DNA of 64,000 nt. Origin: Heliocidaris tuberculata. Lineage: Eukaryota > Echinodermata > Echinoidea > Camarodonta > Echinometridae. The notes beneath the pieces are model-generated. The model was not told the origin of the DNA and made no database searches. It saw nothing but the letters and a program-made list of their open reading frames with translations. Location of the stretch: NCBI GenBank assembly GCA_025618425.1, contig CM046845.1, forward strand, positions 8,301,491 to 8,365,490. Reading direction: 5' to 3'. How positions within the stretch are numbered: the first letter of the stretch is position 1; every line of letters starts with the position of its first letter. The position numbers and the translations under genes were made by a program. Positions 11,283 through 22,938 of this stretch are shown here, piece by piece.

Positions 11283-13258
11283 CAGGGTTGGCGGATTTAA
11301 ATCGCCTTGATTTAAATCATGATTTAAATCGCGATTTAAATCACCTCGATTTTAATCACCTCGATTTTAAAAAAAAATCACTGATTTAAATCATCCCTAT
11401 AAACTTGTGTATCATATACAATGATTATGTTTTAAAAATGATTTTTCAAATGAAAATAATGGCAAATTTGCACATTTAGGCATTGAAAGGCACAACAATG
11501 CTGCTAAATGCTTTAATAATTCCATTTTTACCCCTACAAACCCAACAAAATCCTACTGTTCAGACAAATCTTAAATGGAAAAGAGAATTAACCCGGATTT
11601 TTTTTGCGAATGTTTATCACTGATTCACTTCACTTCCAAAAACTTTAGGCTTTGAGAATAATGTTTGTGATGTGATTTTATTTTGTTATCAAACAAGATT
11701 TAACTTTATATGTGAAATCTTACAAGGAAAACTTACAATGTTTAACCTTTAAGGTGAAAAGACTACTTACAAATTAACTTTAATGATTCATCTACATGTA
11801 ATACAGGTCCATGGCCAAAACATATTCTCATTTTCGTTCATTCACATCATTTATCACTCACTGATTTAAATCTCTTTCACAGACAATGTTGTACTATGAG
11901 AAAATGTTTCCATATTATGTCAAAATAGAGGTAAGAAAATAAATCATATTTATGGTTGGGTAACAGGGTTGATAGTATTACTAAAATTTGTTCAAGTATG
12001 CTGGATGTGGGGGAGGGGCATTGTTATAATCCACTGGCATCTTTGTTTTCATGTTTTCATGTTTTTGGCGGTTTGTCCATCATGTCCATGCAGGTGTCCA
12101 AGCGTATATCCTTGCATGCATACTGTGCATTTGTATACGTCCATATGTTATTTCTTATTACTGCTAGAACTTCAGAGCTGCTGATTGGTTTTTAATGAAA
12201 CTTGGGTCAAATATGTACCAATAAACTGATTAGACTTTGAAGTTCAAAAGTTACAGTGTAAGGGCCTTGTACATGTCTGATTTTACCTTGTTACTGCATT
12301 GTCGTTATTGCTGATCACACAAGAGACATTCAAATTTAGATGCAAGGTTTTAGCCCGTTACAAAGAAATTAAAATGTTATGGGAGTGTGGAGGTATAAAT
12401 ATTGGCTGCGATGCAGTTAAATTGCTCAGTTGAAATTTGTAACAATACTAATTAACATTTTTGCAAGGAACTCTGAAACTCTTCAAAACTTTAACTCTGA
12501 AATCTAACCGGTTTATCCTTGCATCACAGTACATATGCCTACTTGACAACTCTGAAGTCTATTCAGATCATTGCTGCCTAAGAGTACCTACTTGACCCAA
12601 GTTTAATTAAAATCCAATCAAGTGGTCCTGAAGTTAATGTGATAACAAGAATATAACAAACAGACAGACAGACAGACAGACAGATGCACTCAAGGATGGA
12701 ACTCTGAATGCACAGCCCAAAAATGTCCCCCGCTCCTTTAGAGTGGAGGCACAAAGGCAAATTTGAATTTGAAATAGGAAGACAATTTTTGCTTCTTTTC
12801 GAGAGAATTTTTAAAAAGTTGATTACATAAAAATCATGTGATTCAAATGTAAAACACAGATTTCATTTTCTTAAAGCACCGATTTTAATCAACCTTGATA
12901 ACTAATATGTATGAGGAAATAATGATGGAATAAAAATTCTCTATGGGCAATTTCATATTTGAAATATATGTACACATTTGGTGCCTCTGGAGGAAATTTT
13001 GTCAAAAATTGTTATTGGTTATGTAATATTTTTTAACTGGGCTAAATTACAAAGTAAACTGTTAAGAACAATGCTAGGGGTAAAATTTATGATAAGATTA
13101 AGATTGATGCTATTATTACGCTAAGATTTCTTTCTAATTGAACATTATTTCTGATGAAAGTTTAAGAAAATCAAAAAAATCAAAAAAATCTGATTTAAAT
13201 TTTTTAAAAATCCGATTTTTTGATTTTTTTAAAACAATAAAAAAAACCCCCAACCCTG
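11283..13258. mobile_element. 2.0-kb non-autonomous hAT element
   Basis: Termini CAGGGTTGG and CCAACCCTG, flanked by the perfect 8-bp duplication CGACAGAA (11,275-11,282 and 13,259-13,266). The left subterminal region carries a tandem series of GATTTAAATC palindromes, and related ATTTAAAT/AATCAAAAAA motifs recur near the right end; such arrays are often transposase binding sites. A CAGA microsatellite lies at 12,660-12,683. No transposase is encoded. Confidence 0.92.
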
Positions 13259-13266
13259 CGACAGAA

Positions 13267-14640
13267 ATCAGACAGTAAAAAAGGCAAATATCTAAATTCT
13301 TATATTTTGCAGCTGCCCTTAGTGGGTCATCATCATAGGCATGAGTTTGAGGATTTTTTTTTCTAGAATTGGCGAGACTGAACAGTACAATTACATATGC
13401 TTTGCTATTTTCATTATCCAGTAAGTTGAAAAGAATACCCAAAATTGAATTTAATGCAGTTAAACATAATATTGCAAGTTAGACCCAGTTTAGATTCAAT
13501 TAAAAATTTCCATTTGAATTTATTGCTTACTCTATAGTTAATATATTGCTTCTTATTTCTGAAAACTTAACATTCTGCAAAGTTTGTATGTATGGAATTA
13601 CACAAGCTTACCTGTAAAGGGAAGAGGGCAGTTTTCAGTCATTAGATTCCCATCAATTGCAGATTAACTATAATTTTGAAACGTGAAAGGCCACACTAGT
13701 CTCAAAGTGATAAAGGAGCTCCGTGACCAGCCCCCTCCCCCTTACCACCTTTCCTGACTTTAGAAATAAAATCATTATATTTGCACTGCATGCATTTGAG
13801 TCTAATCGCAAGTATATAGGAAAACTATCCCATTTGTTTCTGTCATCATAATTAAGGAAATCAATCATTTTTCAAAATTCAATGACTGAGAAGCAAGTAT
13901 TTTGTTTACTGGAGGACATATAACATCATGTTATCCTGAATTAATATTAGAAAACAGCACGGAAGGCAAAAATGGAAATTATGATAGCCAGAAACAAATG
14001 AGAAGAGTTGTCTGACACTATTAAATAATGTCACCGCTGTCACATTACAATTTCACCAATTTGATATTCTCAAAGAATTTGTTATCTTAACATTCACAAA
14101 TTTCTTATAGTTTGTCCCATCATGTTCATGAATCTAATGTGATCTATGAATCTATGAATTCTCAGAGAAATTGTGATCTCAACATTCACAAATTTCTTGA
14201 TATATTATCAGCTTGTCTCATTCATTAAATAATTTAACAAAATAAAGAAGCTTGGTAATGAAACTTTGTTTATTGTTGACTTTCAAGGCGTCGTATGAAT
14301 GTCTGAAGAACCATGCCAGAAATTGTGCAATCTACATGATTGTACATTACATGATAGATATAGAAAAAGGGCATGCTTCTTAAGATTTCTCATGAACATT
14401 GCTACATGCATTTTTAAGTACTTCCAGAGCAGAAAAGAATAATAGAGAAGTAAAATAAAGGAGAGGTATGAAGGAAATTAGAATGAAATTGCTAGATAAA
14501 GATGGTTTATGGAGAAAAACAATGAGTCCGGATATGTGCCAAGAATATATCTGAAAATGAATGTTTCCATACGATTGATTTGGAGTTAATTATTGAATCT
14601 GAATAGAAGGAAACTTCAGTTATAGAGAAGTTGAAAGAAA
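13267..14640. other. Intron, AT-rich, nothing recognised
   Basis: No coding signal. A short duplicated phrase (CTCA..AATTTGTTATCTTAACATTC near 14,068 and a similar one near 14,162) is the only local structure noted. Confidence 0.5.
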
Positions 14641-15543
14641 GGGATTGAGAGGAAGGAAGAAGAAAATATGGGTATACATAAGAAAGCGAGAGAGAGAGGG
14701 AGATGAATTATGGATCAACATTGAAAGATGATTTCGAAAAAAAGAGGTTTGAGTGAGAAAGGGGTAGGGGGCTGAATCATGTATAAACATTTTTTTTTAA
14801 ATCTGGAACTCCCTTTCCCCTTTTCATTCTTTCCACCCTATACCACCCTATAGACCCCGTTCTCACTCACTTTTGAAAGTGGTCTTAAGTCTCCCTACTT
14901 AGAATCAATTTCTCTCTTTGTCCCAAGCTGTCTCTCACTCTATTAATCTTATTCTTATTCCAGGCTTTCCTAGCTATCTCATCCCCTCTCTCTCTTGCTT
15001 CATTTCTTTCTCATTCCTTTTAAATCCTCTCATTTTACTCTGTCTTACTCTTCTCACATTCTTTCTATCTCACTCGAGACTCTCCCCCCTTTTTTTTTTT
15101 TTTTGGGGGGGGGGGGGGGAGTCTTCTTTCCTTCTTTCTTTCAATTGCTGTTCTTTCTTTCCAAGTCGGCTCAATGCTATTTTCTACAATATGGGACCTG
15201 TCTGCATCTTTTCCAATTTCTTCTCTTACACTCAGTCTCACCTCCTCCCCCCCCCCCCCCACCATCTTTCTCTCTTTCTCTCTCTCTCTCCTGCTCTACT
15301 TTTCCGTGTCTCAGTTTTACCCTATTCTTTCTCTTTTTTCATTTCCACCATTCTTTTCACCTCTTCCATTTCTTGCTCATTCCCTTCATCTGACTCTCTT
15401 TATTTTACCCCATCTTCTCATTCCCCCCTTAATAACTCTACAGCCCCCTCCCCTCTCTCTCTCTCTTTCATTCTCTCTTAATCCCTTATTCTTTACTCCC
15501 CCTCTCCCTTCCCCTTGATCGAAGTCCACCCCCCCCCCCCCCC
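14640..15543. repeat. Polypurine then long polypyrimidine (CT-rich) region
   Basis: GA-rich DNA to about 14,790 is followed by roughly 700 bases of TCT/CTC-rich DNA with several poly-C, poly-T and poly-G runs. Long frames here (for example 14,918-15,481) are composition artefacts rich in S, L, F and P. Confidence 0.85.
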
Positions 15544-15681
15544 AGCAGACATGTCGGCATCCTCTTTCTCATAATACACTCTGATCTTCGAGTTCTCATT
15601 CATACCCCAGTCTTTCAGGGCTGGGTCTTGTGACTATTATTTTTAAAAAGAATAATCTATTTTATGTAAACGATACATGTA

Positions 15682-17739
15682 GGGGAGATCCAGGTGAGTT
15701 GCGCCACAAGGAGAGTTGATCCACCCCCTAGAACTACCACTTGCATTCAAGAAAGAAAGTTCAAACGCCCCCTGTTGGTAGTGTGTCACATATCTTTCTT
15801 TTCAGTTAAGGCAAAAAGTTGCATAACAGCTCTACAAACATGAGGTGAAGGAAGAACTCTAAATTGCTCAAAAAAGTGGATATTAGAGTTAGAGGTTCGA
15901 CACTTTCTATCATTTACATATAGGAACAGTTACTTTTGTCGCATTGTGGGCAACATGTAGCCTATGCTTTGTAAATTTATTGAAGATGTTTTGATGGAAT
16001 TTGATAGAACTGCTTTGAAGGGAGTCAATTCAAATGTCAAAAAGGCCGACCTGGTGAGAGATGAGCCACTAATCATTAGGAGACTTGATCCATGGCTCAA
16101 CTCTCCTCTGGTACACATTTAATGCCAATGTGTGAGATTACTACTTGGAAAAAAATGCTGTATTCAAGCGACTACAGAAACTGCACATCCCTTTTGTCCT
16201 AGGCTCTCAAATGGAAATCTCATGAAATGGGAGTTAACAGAGATAATGACTACATTTGAATGACATAATATTAGGCCTATGTAGGCTACATGAAACACAA
16301 TGTCATATCAACCCACATGCGCGAGATGTGCAACCAACGACACCAATTTAAAATACGTAATTTGTTTATAATTAAAAGCGAGCTCGAAAAGTCGTGCATC
16401 AAACATTCTTATATATATAATTGTACATTTCATAGGATCATAACATCTATCTCTACATAGAAAACAGTAGCCAACTATCTACCAACTTGTATTTCAATCA
16501 TTTTCGTTTTGGATTCCATGACTTTGTGTTGCAAATACCTAGCATCCTAGAAACATCATTAGTTAATCAGTTCAATCTGGACCTTCCATTTGAAATACTC
16601 AGTCTGTTATAAGCAAGGATCATGTTCAATGTCAATGGGTTCTTGTATTGAATATGTCTAGACTGCATATTTCAATGATTCTATTCATTAACAGTAGAAC
16701 ATTCTTCAGTACCTTGATTGTGAGTCAGTATACACTGTCCTTTGAGAAGCCGCCTTCATTGATTATACCTGACCTACCGTGCATTTGGAGGTCACACACC
16801 AACAATTCAAAATTCAACATTTCAATGTTGAAAAAAGAACCGCACAAGAAACTGGAATATGTTTTTCGAAGTCCCTCTCCCACGCAGACATGAGTTCATT
16901 TTACTTTTTAACCGACACTGTTTCTTGTTACTTGAAACAGCAGGTACCATAATACATGTGGTTCTAAGTTAGACCTCTATATCATGTCTATACGAAAATG
17001 GTTTTATGTCTTCAATGTTTAAATCTTAGGGTTCCATCTTATGTGTGCATTGTGGTGAAAGTTTTGATTTTTTTTAATGTTGAGTAATTAAAAAATGACA
17101 CTGGCTATCGCTGATAAAAAAAAAAAAAAATACATGAGTAATTATAACTCATGCCATGGGAATGATTGCGCGGATGAATATGTTCCGTAATTATTCATTA
17201 ATTTTGTTACAAATGTCCCAGCCCCAGCTATCCATCTTTAAGTCAGCATAGATCGATGTATCAGAGATGCGTCTACAATTTGGAAAACAGATCCATTTGC
17301 TGCCTGAAATAATTCATAGTTTGCCATTTAATGTCATGTATTTCCATTTACTAAATCATGCATATTATTATGGCGATTATACCAGCACTTTATACTATAG
17401 GCAATGCAGGCCAATCCACAAGCGAAACATGTCTTTCTCTACTCCCATTTACAAGGTGGCACTTGTAAGTCTCCCATGGGTGGCTCAACTCTCATTATAA
17501 GTATGCTCAACTCTCCTCACCCTGCGGGAGACTTGCGTTATTCGACAATTTTTTTTAATACGGACTAATACTTTGAAATGCAATCACCTTGAATATCATA
17601 ACCCACATTGTATTATAACATAGGAGCTAAATTTCAAATGAGAAATTTCAAATGAGAAGAATTTGTCCAACCCACACTGCAGGTTTGGGGAAATATGACC
17701 CATTATGAAAAAAGTGGCTCAACTCTCCTGGATCTCCCC
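15682..17739. mobile_element. 2.1-kb element with GGGGAGATCCAGG termini and TA flanks
   Basis: The left end GGGGAGATCCAGGTGAGTTG is matched by the complement of GGGGAGATCCAGGAGAGTTG at the right. TA lies outside both ends (15,680-15,681 and 17,740-17,741), compatible with Tc1/mariner-like TA targeting, though two bases is weak evidence. Internal copies of the terminal phrase CTCAACTCTCCT occur at about 16,096, 17,486 and 17,508. No transposase is visible. Confidence 0.7.
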
Positions 17740-17924
17740 TACCCTTTTCCCGACTGTAAAACAGCTCAATTTGTTTTGTAAATCAATGTTATTTTCAGAA
17801 AAGATAGTCTTGTCTTCTTAATTGATATAATATACAGGACATGATGAAAATGGTTACTCCGATTCAAAATACGCACGCGCAGCAAATTCATCGGATATAG
17901 GTTTTAGTGGAATCATACAGTCTG

Positions 17925-18005
17925 CGATGTGTTGCGACTGCGATCCGATTGGGCTCGCAGTCGCAGAGCAATCGGATCGCAGTCGGATCGTGCAGTGTGC
18001 GCCGG
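17925..18005. mobile_element. Fragment of a GATCCGATT-type MITE end
   Basis: The block holds CGATCCGATT and GGATCGCAGTCGGATCG motifs ending in GTGCAGTGTGCGCCGGGTTT. It resembles the terminus of the 26,103-26,519 element in arrangement. Only one end is present. Confidence 0.4.
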
Positions 18006-18152
18006 GTTTTAAGCGCCAAGCGATATGTCACGGCGACAAATTACTAATGAGCAAGCCTTTATAGTTGTCCGCATTCGTACTAAGAAAAGTTACAATAAAT
18101 TAAATACTGTGACAAATGGAAGTTTTCAATGAACCAGAAACTATTTATGTTA

Positions 18153-19163
18153 AGCCCCTTTCACAATTGGTCTGCGACCGTTTGCGACCATTTGGTCGCA
18201 CGACAGGCTGCAACAGGCTTCAATCGCCATCGATCTCATCAGGTCGCAGAAAGGCATTCACAAATGCAACAGCGGTCGTAAAACAAAAGCGACTAGAAGA
18301 GACCGTTGCACGAGTAAGTCGCATTTGCTCGCATATGCTCGTGCGAGTGGTCTTGCGTTCACATGCGAGTGTTGCACGAGTGATTGCGAGTGGCTTGACG
18401 CCAATCACAATAGTCGCACGATCGATTGCATGGTCGTGCGAGTGGATGTGAGACCATGCGATCGCTCGTGCGATTGAATGAGACCGGTGCAAGTGGTCGT
18501 GAGAGTATTCGTGCGAGTGGCGTGGAGTATAAAAACCCCCTCGACAATTGACCGGTAGTCAGTTTCAAGTTGGCCTTCTTAATAGTCAAGATGCCAAAGA
18601 AGAAAGTTACAAAGAAGAGAAAGTTGTTAGAGGAGGGCCCTGTTGCAGAGGATCATCTCCATAGTCCCCCTATATATACCCCCGAGGAATAGTCGCATAC
18701 AGTCTCATACAGTCGTGCAACGGTAGTAAAACGTTGTAAGATGTGCTGCGATCGGTCGTGCAACAGTCTCATGGTCTTAGCACAATCGCACCCATTCGCA
18801 AGACTGGTCGCTATAGGTCGCTAGCGCACGTGCGAGTGTTGCACGACCTCCAGCCCACCCACTGCGACTATTGAGTCGTGCGAACTCTCGCATCTAATCG
18901 TGCAACGTTGTGCAACACTCATACGAGAATCGCACGACTGGTCGTACGACCTAATACGAGTGAATCGATCGCATCTGGTCGTGTCTGGATTTTGAGCATG
19001 TTCAAAGTTCAGATGCGACCAGTCACGACCGCCTCAGGTTCGTGCGACCGCCTGCAACGAATGCGAGTGGTCGCAAGACACCAAGCGATCGGTCGTGCAA
19101 CACCCCGAAAAAATCTGTTGCAGGCGGTCGCAAAATGGTCGCAGACCAATTGTGAAAGGGGCT
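18153..19163. mobile_element. Nested Harbinger-like MITE with TTA duplication
   Basis: Termini AGCCCCTTTCACAATTGG and its complement, extending through TCTGCGACC and more loosely inward. TTA lies on both sides (18,150-18,152 and 19,164-19,166). The related hAT copy at about 43,640 lacks the insertion, acting as an empty site. Three-base TWA duplications are the signature of PIF/Harbinger transposases. The interior is full of CGCACGA/TCGTGCG motifs in both orientations. Confidence 0.88.
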
Positions 19164-19249
19164 TTATAGAGAGTAAGGCATTTATCATAATGAAAATAAT
19201 GTAACGTAAAAAAAATTGCAATTTATATAAGATGTTCCCATCGGAACTC

Positions 19250-19370
19250 GGACTCAGACTCGGATGTCCAGGACTCGGGACTCGGATGCCAGGACTCGGA
19301 CTTGGACTTGGACTCGGACTCGGACTCGGACTCCAGGGACTCGGACTCGGACTCGGACTCGGATGGGATG
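19250..19370. repeat. GACTCG hexanucleotide array
   Basis: Tandem GGACTCGGACTCGGA units form the subterminal repeat of the hAT family. The same array occurs at 41,715-41,770 and 43,725-43,840. Alternating Ser-Glu or Thr-Arg frames across it are artefacts. Confidence 0.95.
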
Positions 19371-19383
19371 GACTCGACTACAG

Positions 19384-19581
19384 CACTGCTATCTGCACCA
19401 GATCGTGAATAACGGCGTAAACAAGGTTGACGTGAATAAATGGGACTACTTTGCCCGAGATACTCTGTACCTTGGCGTGAAGTCTGCATTCGATTTCAAT
19501 CGCATTGTGCCATTTGTCAGGGTATTTGAAGTGGAAAGGAAGGAAGGTGAAACCAGGAAAGAACTCTGCTTCAGAGACAAG
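19384..19581 (+). CDS. SAMHD1-like exon with the DYFARD segment
   Basis: The frame CYLHQIVNNGVNKVDV then NKWDYFARD aligns with human SAMHD1 residues about 295-353 and continues through FDFNRIVPFVRVFEV to CFRDK. Human Y315 and D319 equivalents are kept, but the fourth metal ligand D311 is N (GTG AAT AAA TGG). There is an insertion relative to human in the VERKEGETRKELC loop. The only acceptor in phase is ctacag|CAC, which lies inside the terminus of a hAT element. The donor is AAG|GTGCAT. The exon is 66 codons, phase 0 at both ends, and joins in frame to 26,044. Confidence 0.85.
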
Positions 19582-20038
19582 GTGCATGCATTTTTGAATA
19601 ATTTAATGTAAACAATGGAGCTTGTATACCTCTTTAATAACAAATGAAAATTAGTTAGAAAGAGTTACGGTAAAACAGGTTGACATGTAGGAATGAATTA
19701 TCGTAATATGTCGATGAGTTCGAGTGTCATCGAATGCCACGATTGCCATTTTGGCATGGAAAACTCATCTAGGGTGTCTAGCGAAAAAGTTTCTCTTATG
19801 TTTAAAGCATTTCAAATATACAGACAAGTAGAATATAAATCAAAGTATATCGGACTGTAAACATATAGGCCTACTTGTCAAGCTTCCCAACATATTTTAG
19901 AAATAGTTATCTAGACTTATGAAGAACTTAGAAATGTTCAATAAAATGTCCTAATTAGAAATTGCCTTTTTCTAAAAATCGTGTGTTTGTAAGCTCGTAT
20001 CCTATTGGTTGCAATGGGGTCATATGACATGCAATGTT

Positions 20039-20040
<2 letters not shown>
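19582..20040. other. Intron, nothing recognised
   Basis: AT-rich, no coding or repeat signal noted. Confidence 0.5.

Positions 20041-20102
<62 letters not shown>
20041..20102. repeat. (AC)n(AT)n microsatellite
   Basis: About 20 AC dinucleotides followed by AT dinucleotides, abutting the inverted tip of the Penelope-like element. Confidence 0.95.
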
Positions 20103-20163
20103 ATTTTATTGGCTAGATAGTTTAGCTTATGAGTCGTACAGCCTGTTTCACCTTCCTTCCTTC

Positions 20164-20789
20164 CTTCCTTCAAAGACAAAGAAAAGAAACACAGCACTGA
20201 GCTAAGCAAACACATCTGGAAACTTAAAGATGAAGGCACACCATACACACTAACCTGGAACATACTTCGCCATGCACAGCCCTACTCACCGAGAACAAAA
20301 CGCTGCAATCTCTGCCTATGGGAGAAATACTTCATCATCACAGCAAACAAGGATAACACATTGAACTCAAGATCTGAACTCACATCTACATGTAGACATA
20401 AGAAAAAATTCCTCCTCTCTGGATATGGATGAACCCCCCCCCCCCCCCCCCAATATTTACCCTTATACCCCCGTAGTTGAACGGGCAGTCACTGTGCAAT
20501 CCTAATGCCCTGTAATCCCATTCAGTAGTACTTGTAATACCTGTTTTGTTATCAATCATTTATTGTACTTCATTTATTGTACTTCTCTTACTTCACTGAA
20601 TATGTTTCTATCATCTTGTCTTGCTCTCTTGTAAATATTGTAATACTGGTCAGTCGCTGATGAACCTTCGGGTGAAACAGGCTGTACGACTCATAAGCTA
20701 AACTATCTAGCCAATAAAATTATACACAGCTCCTCCAGTTGAGCACTTTTAGAAACTGCAGTGTATCGTACATTACTGTACATTACTTA
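20164..20789 (+). repeat. Left pseudo-LTR of the Penelope-like element
   Basis: Duplicate of 22,670-23,292: begins CTTCCTTCAAAGACAAAG, contains the C-terminal end of the element ORF with stop, a poly-C run and the 3' UTR ending CATTACTT. Confidence 0.92.
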
Positions 20790-20841
20790 CAAAGCTCCCT
20801 CCGTCGAGCACTCTACCCTGCAACCTAAGGATGGATAAGTT

Positions 20842-22938
20842 ATGCTTCCAATACAGTATGAAGAACATACCAATGCCATTGAGGAGCGAATATATCAAAC
20901 GACTCATCGAGAAGATAGAAGACTTCACAAAAAGACTCCGATGGAGAGCATTCTTCTTTCTGAATCCCGAGACGAAGATGAGAAAAAGAGATACATACGA
21001 GTTCAAGAGAAAAAATCGCCGCCACCCGTGCACCAACTGCAACATTTTGAAGATGATCTACTGAAGATGATTGAGAACATCAAATTCCGGAACATTCGAT
21101 CCCCGCTACAGGACAAGTTAAAGGAAGGCTCAAAAAAGATTCGAAATGAGGCAAACATCCTTGTACAGGCCGACAAGACCAACAACTTCTACTCAGTCAG
21201 CCCAGAACGGTACGAGAAACTGATGAGAGACAACGTCACCGCCACATACCAGACGTCTGACCAACTGAGAATACACTCGACCAATCTAGAAGCGAAGAGA
21301 ATCGCCAGCAAGCTCGAAATCTCTGACAGAATAGAGGTACTTGCCGAAAAGCCTGCGTATGTCACTCTCAAAGACCACAAAGACAATTTCAGAAGTCACC
21401 CTACATGCCGTCTAATCAACCCAGCGAAGAGCGAAATTGGCATCATCTCTAAACAAGTACTGGATCGCATCAACAAAGAAACCCTGCACGCCACCAAAGT
21501 CAACCAATGGAAAAACTCTGGCGCAGTAATCGACTGGTTCAAGAACACGCCAAAAAGAGACAATACCACATTCATCACCTTCGATGTGGTGAACTTCTAC
21601 CCCTCCATCACGAAGGAACTGATGTTAAAAGCGCTACAGTTCGCAGGAAGATACACAAAAATAACCCCAGCAGAAAAGGACATCATCATCCAGGCCAAAA
21701 ACACTCTACTGTTTCACAACGACACACCATGGCAGAAATCCAACTCGCCGGACTTGTTTGACGTCACCATGGGCTCATATGATGGTGCAGAAACATGCGA
21801 GCTAGTAGGGATCTTTATCTTGGCTGAGATAAGCGACCTCATACCCAAGGAGAACATTGGCCTGTACAGAGACGACGGGTTAGCATTGATCAGCAAGCCA
21901 CCAGCAATAGCCGAGCGTATCAAGAAAAGACTCTGTGACAAGTTCCACCAGCTCGGGCTACAGATAACTGCCACAGCAAACTCAACGGTCACTGACTTCC
22001 TGGATGTCACATTCGACCTGGCAAGAATGGAATACAGGCCATACTCCAAACCAGGAAACATCCACCAGTATGTACACACCGAATCAAACCACCCATCAAC
22101 CATAACAAAGCAAATACCCCAATCCATACAAACCCGCCTGTCAAACATCTCCAGCAACGCCGAAGTATTCTGCAATGCCAAACCAGAGTACGAAAAGGCC
22201 CTGCAGGAAGCCGGACACGGAGTGACCCTCACCTACAACCCTAAGAACAACCAAGAAACGAAGACACAGCGTAAGAGGAGACAACGAACAATAACATGGT
22301 TTAACCCACCCTACAGCAAAAATGTGAACACAAACATCGGCAGAAAGTTCCTGACCCTGGTCGACCAACATTTCCCCAAGGAACACGAACTCCATAAAAT
22401 CTGCAACAGAAGCACCATCAAGATGAGCTACAGTTGCATGGATAACATGGGAGCCATCATAAAAGCACATAACAACAAAGTAACCAACTCGAAACGCAGC
22501 CAAGAAACGGAAAAGTGCAATTGCCGAAAAAAAGAAGACTGCCCTCTACCAGGAAAATGCACAACAAAAAACGTCATCTACCAAGCCAAGGTCTCCACTC
22601 CTCAGGACGAAAAATACTACATAGGACTGACAGCCACCACATTCAAAACCAGACACGCCGGACATAAAGCTTCCTTCAAAGACAAAGAAAAGAAACACAG
22701 CACTGAGCTAAGCAAACACATCTGGAAACTTAAAGATGAAGGCACACCATACACACTAACCTGGAACATACTTCGCCATGCACAGCCCTACTCACCGAGA
22801 ACAAAACGCTGCAATCTCTGCCTATGGGAGAAATACTTCATCATCACAGCAAACAAGGATAACACATTGAACTCAAGATCTGAACTCACATCTACATGTA
22901 GACATAAGAAAAAATTCCTCCTCTCTGGATATGGATGA
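20842..22938 (+). CDS. Penelope-like reverse transcriptase with GIY-YIG nuclease
   Basis: A long open frame (up to 698 codons). Middle part: reverse transcriptase with an upstream L-K-D-H-K block, palm motif A FDVVNFYPSI (about residue 245), motif B MGSYDGAETCEL (about 310) and a motif C read as YRDDG (about 344) instead of the usual YxDD. Near residues 545-570 a Cys-rich linker (CNCRKKEDCPLPGKC) precedes a C-terminal GIY-YIG endonuclease (YYIGLTATTFKTRHAGH). This RT plus GIY-YIG order defines Penelope-like elements. The first ~65 codons of this frame look non-native: a family-like N-terminus (MRWRAFFF-type segment) lies in another frame from 20,831, so a small indel near 21,030 is likely. 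The gene serves retrotransposition, not the host. Confidence 0.9.
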   Translation: MLPIQYEEHTNAIEERIYQTTHREDRRLHKKTPMESILLSESRDEDEKKRYIRVQEKKSPPPVHQLQHFEDDLLKMIENIKFRNIRSPLQDKLKEGSKKIRNEANILVQADKTNNFYSVSPERYEKLMRDNVTATYQTSDQLRIHSTNLEAKRIASKLEISDRIEVLAEKPAYVTLKDHKDNFRSHPTCRLINPAKSEIGIISKQVLDRINKETLHATKVNQWKNSGAVIDWFKNTPKRDNTTFITFDVVNFYPSITKELMLKALQFAGRYTKITPAEKDIIIQAKNTLLFHNDTPWQKSNSPDLFDVTMGSYDGAETCELVGIFILAEISDLIPKENIGLYRDDGLALISKPPAIAERIKKRLCDKFHQLGLQITATANSTVTDFLDVTFDLARMEYRPYSKPGNIHQYVHTESNHPSTITKQIPQSIQTRLSNISSNAEVFCNAKPEYEKALQEAGHGVTLTYNPKNNQETKTQRKRRQRTITWFNPPYSKNVNTNIGRKFLTLVDQHFPKEHELHKICNRSTIKMSYSCMDNMGAIIKAHNNKVTNSKRSQETEKCNCRKKEDCPLPGKCTTKNVIYQAKVSTPQDEKYYIGLTATTFKTRHAGHKASFKDKEKKHSTELSKHIWKLKDEGTPYTLTWNILRHAQPYSPRTKRCNLCLWEKYFIITANKDNTLNSRSELTSTCRHKKKFLLSGYG

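Larger units (their letters stand above)
18010..19388. mobile_element. Right-hand part of hAT family also seen at 41,651-43,863
   Basis: The DNA flanking the nested insertion matches 43,500-43,863 closely: the TGTCACGGCGACAAAT and TAGTTGTCCGCATT blocks, then the GACTCGGACTCGGA array, then the terminus GACTACAGCACTG. The left end of this copy (CAGTGCTGTAG...) is not found upstream, so it is truncated or rearranged. The last five bases (CACTG) appear to be used as the start of the exon at 19,384. Confidence 0.8.

Noticed and set aside
14918..15518. Long Ser/Leu/Phe/Pro-rich frames
   Set aside because: Composition artefacts of a CT-rich tract with homopolymers.
18116..18589. Arg/Ser-rich frames on both strands
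   Set aside because: They lie within a MITE made of CGCACGA-type motifs; no family match.
19223..19489. Ser-Glu repeat protein on the - strand
   Set aside because: Translation of the GACTCG array at a hAT end.
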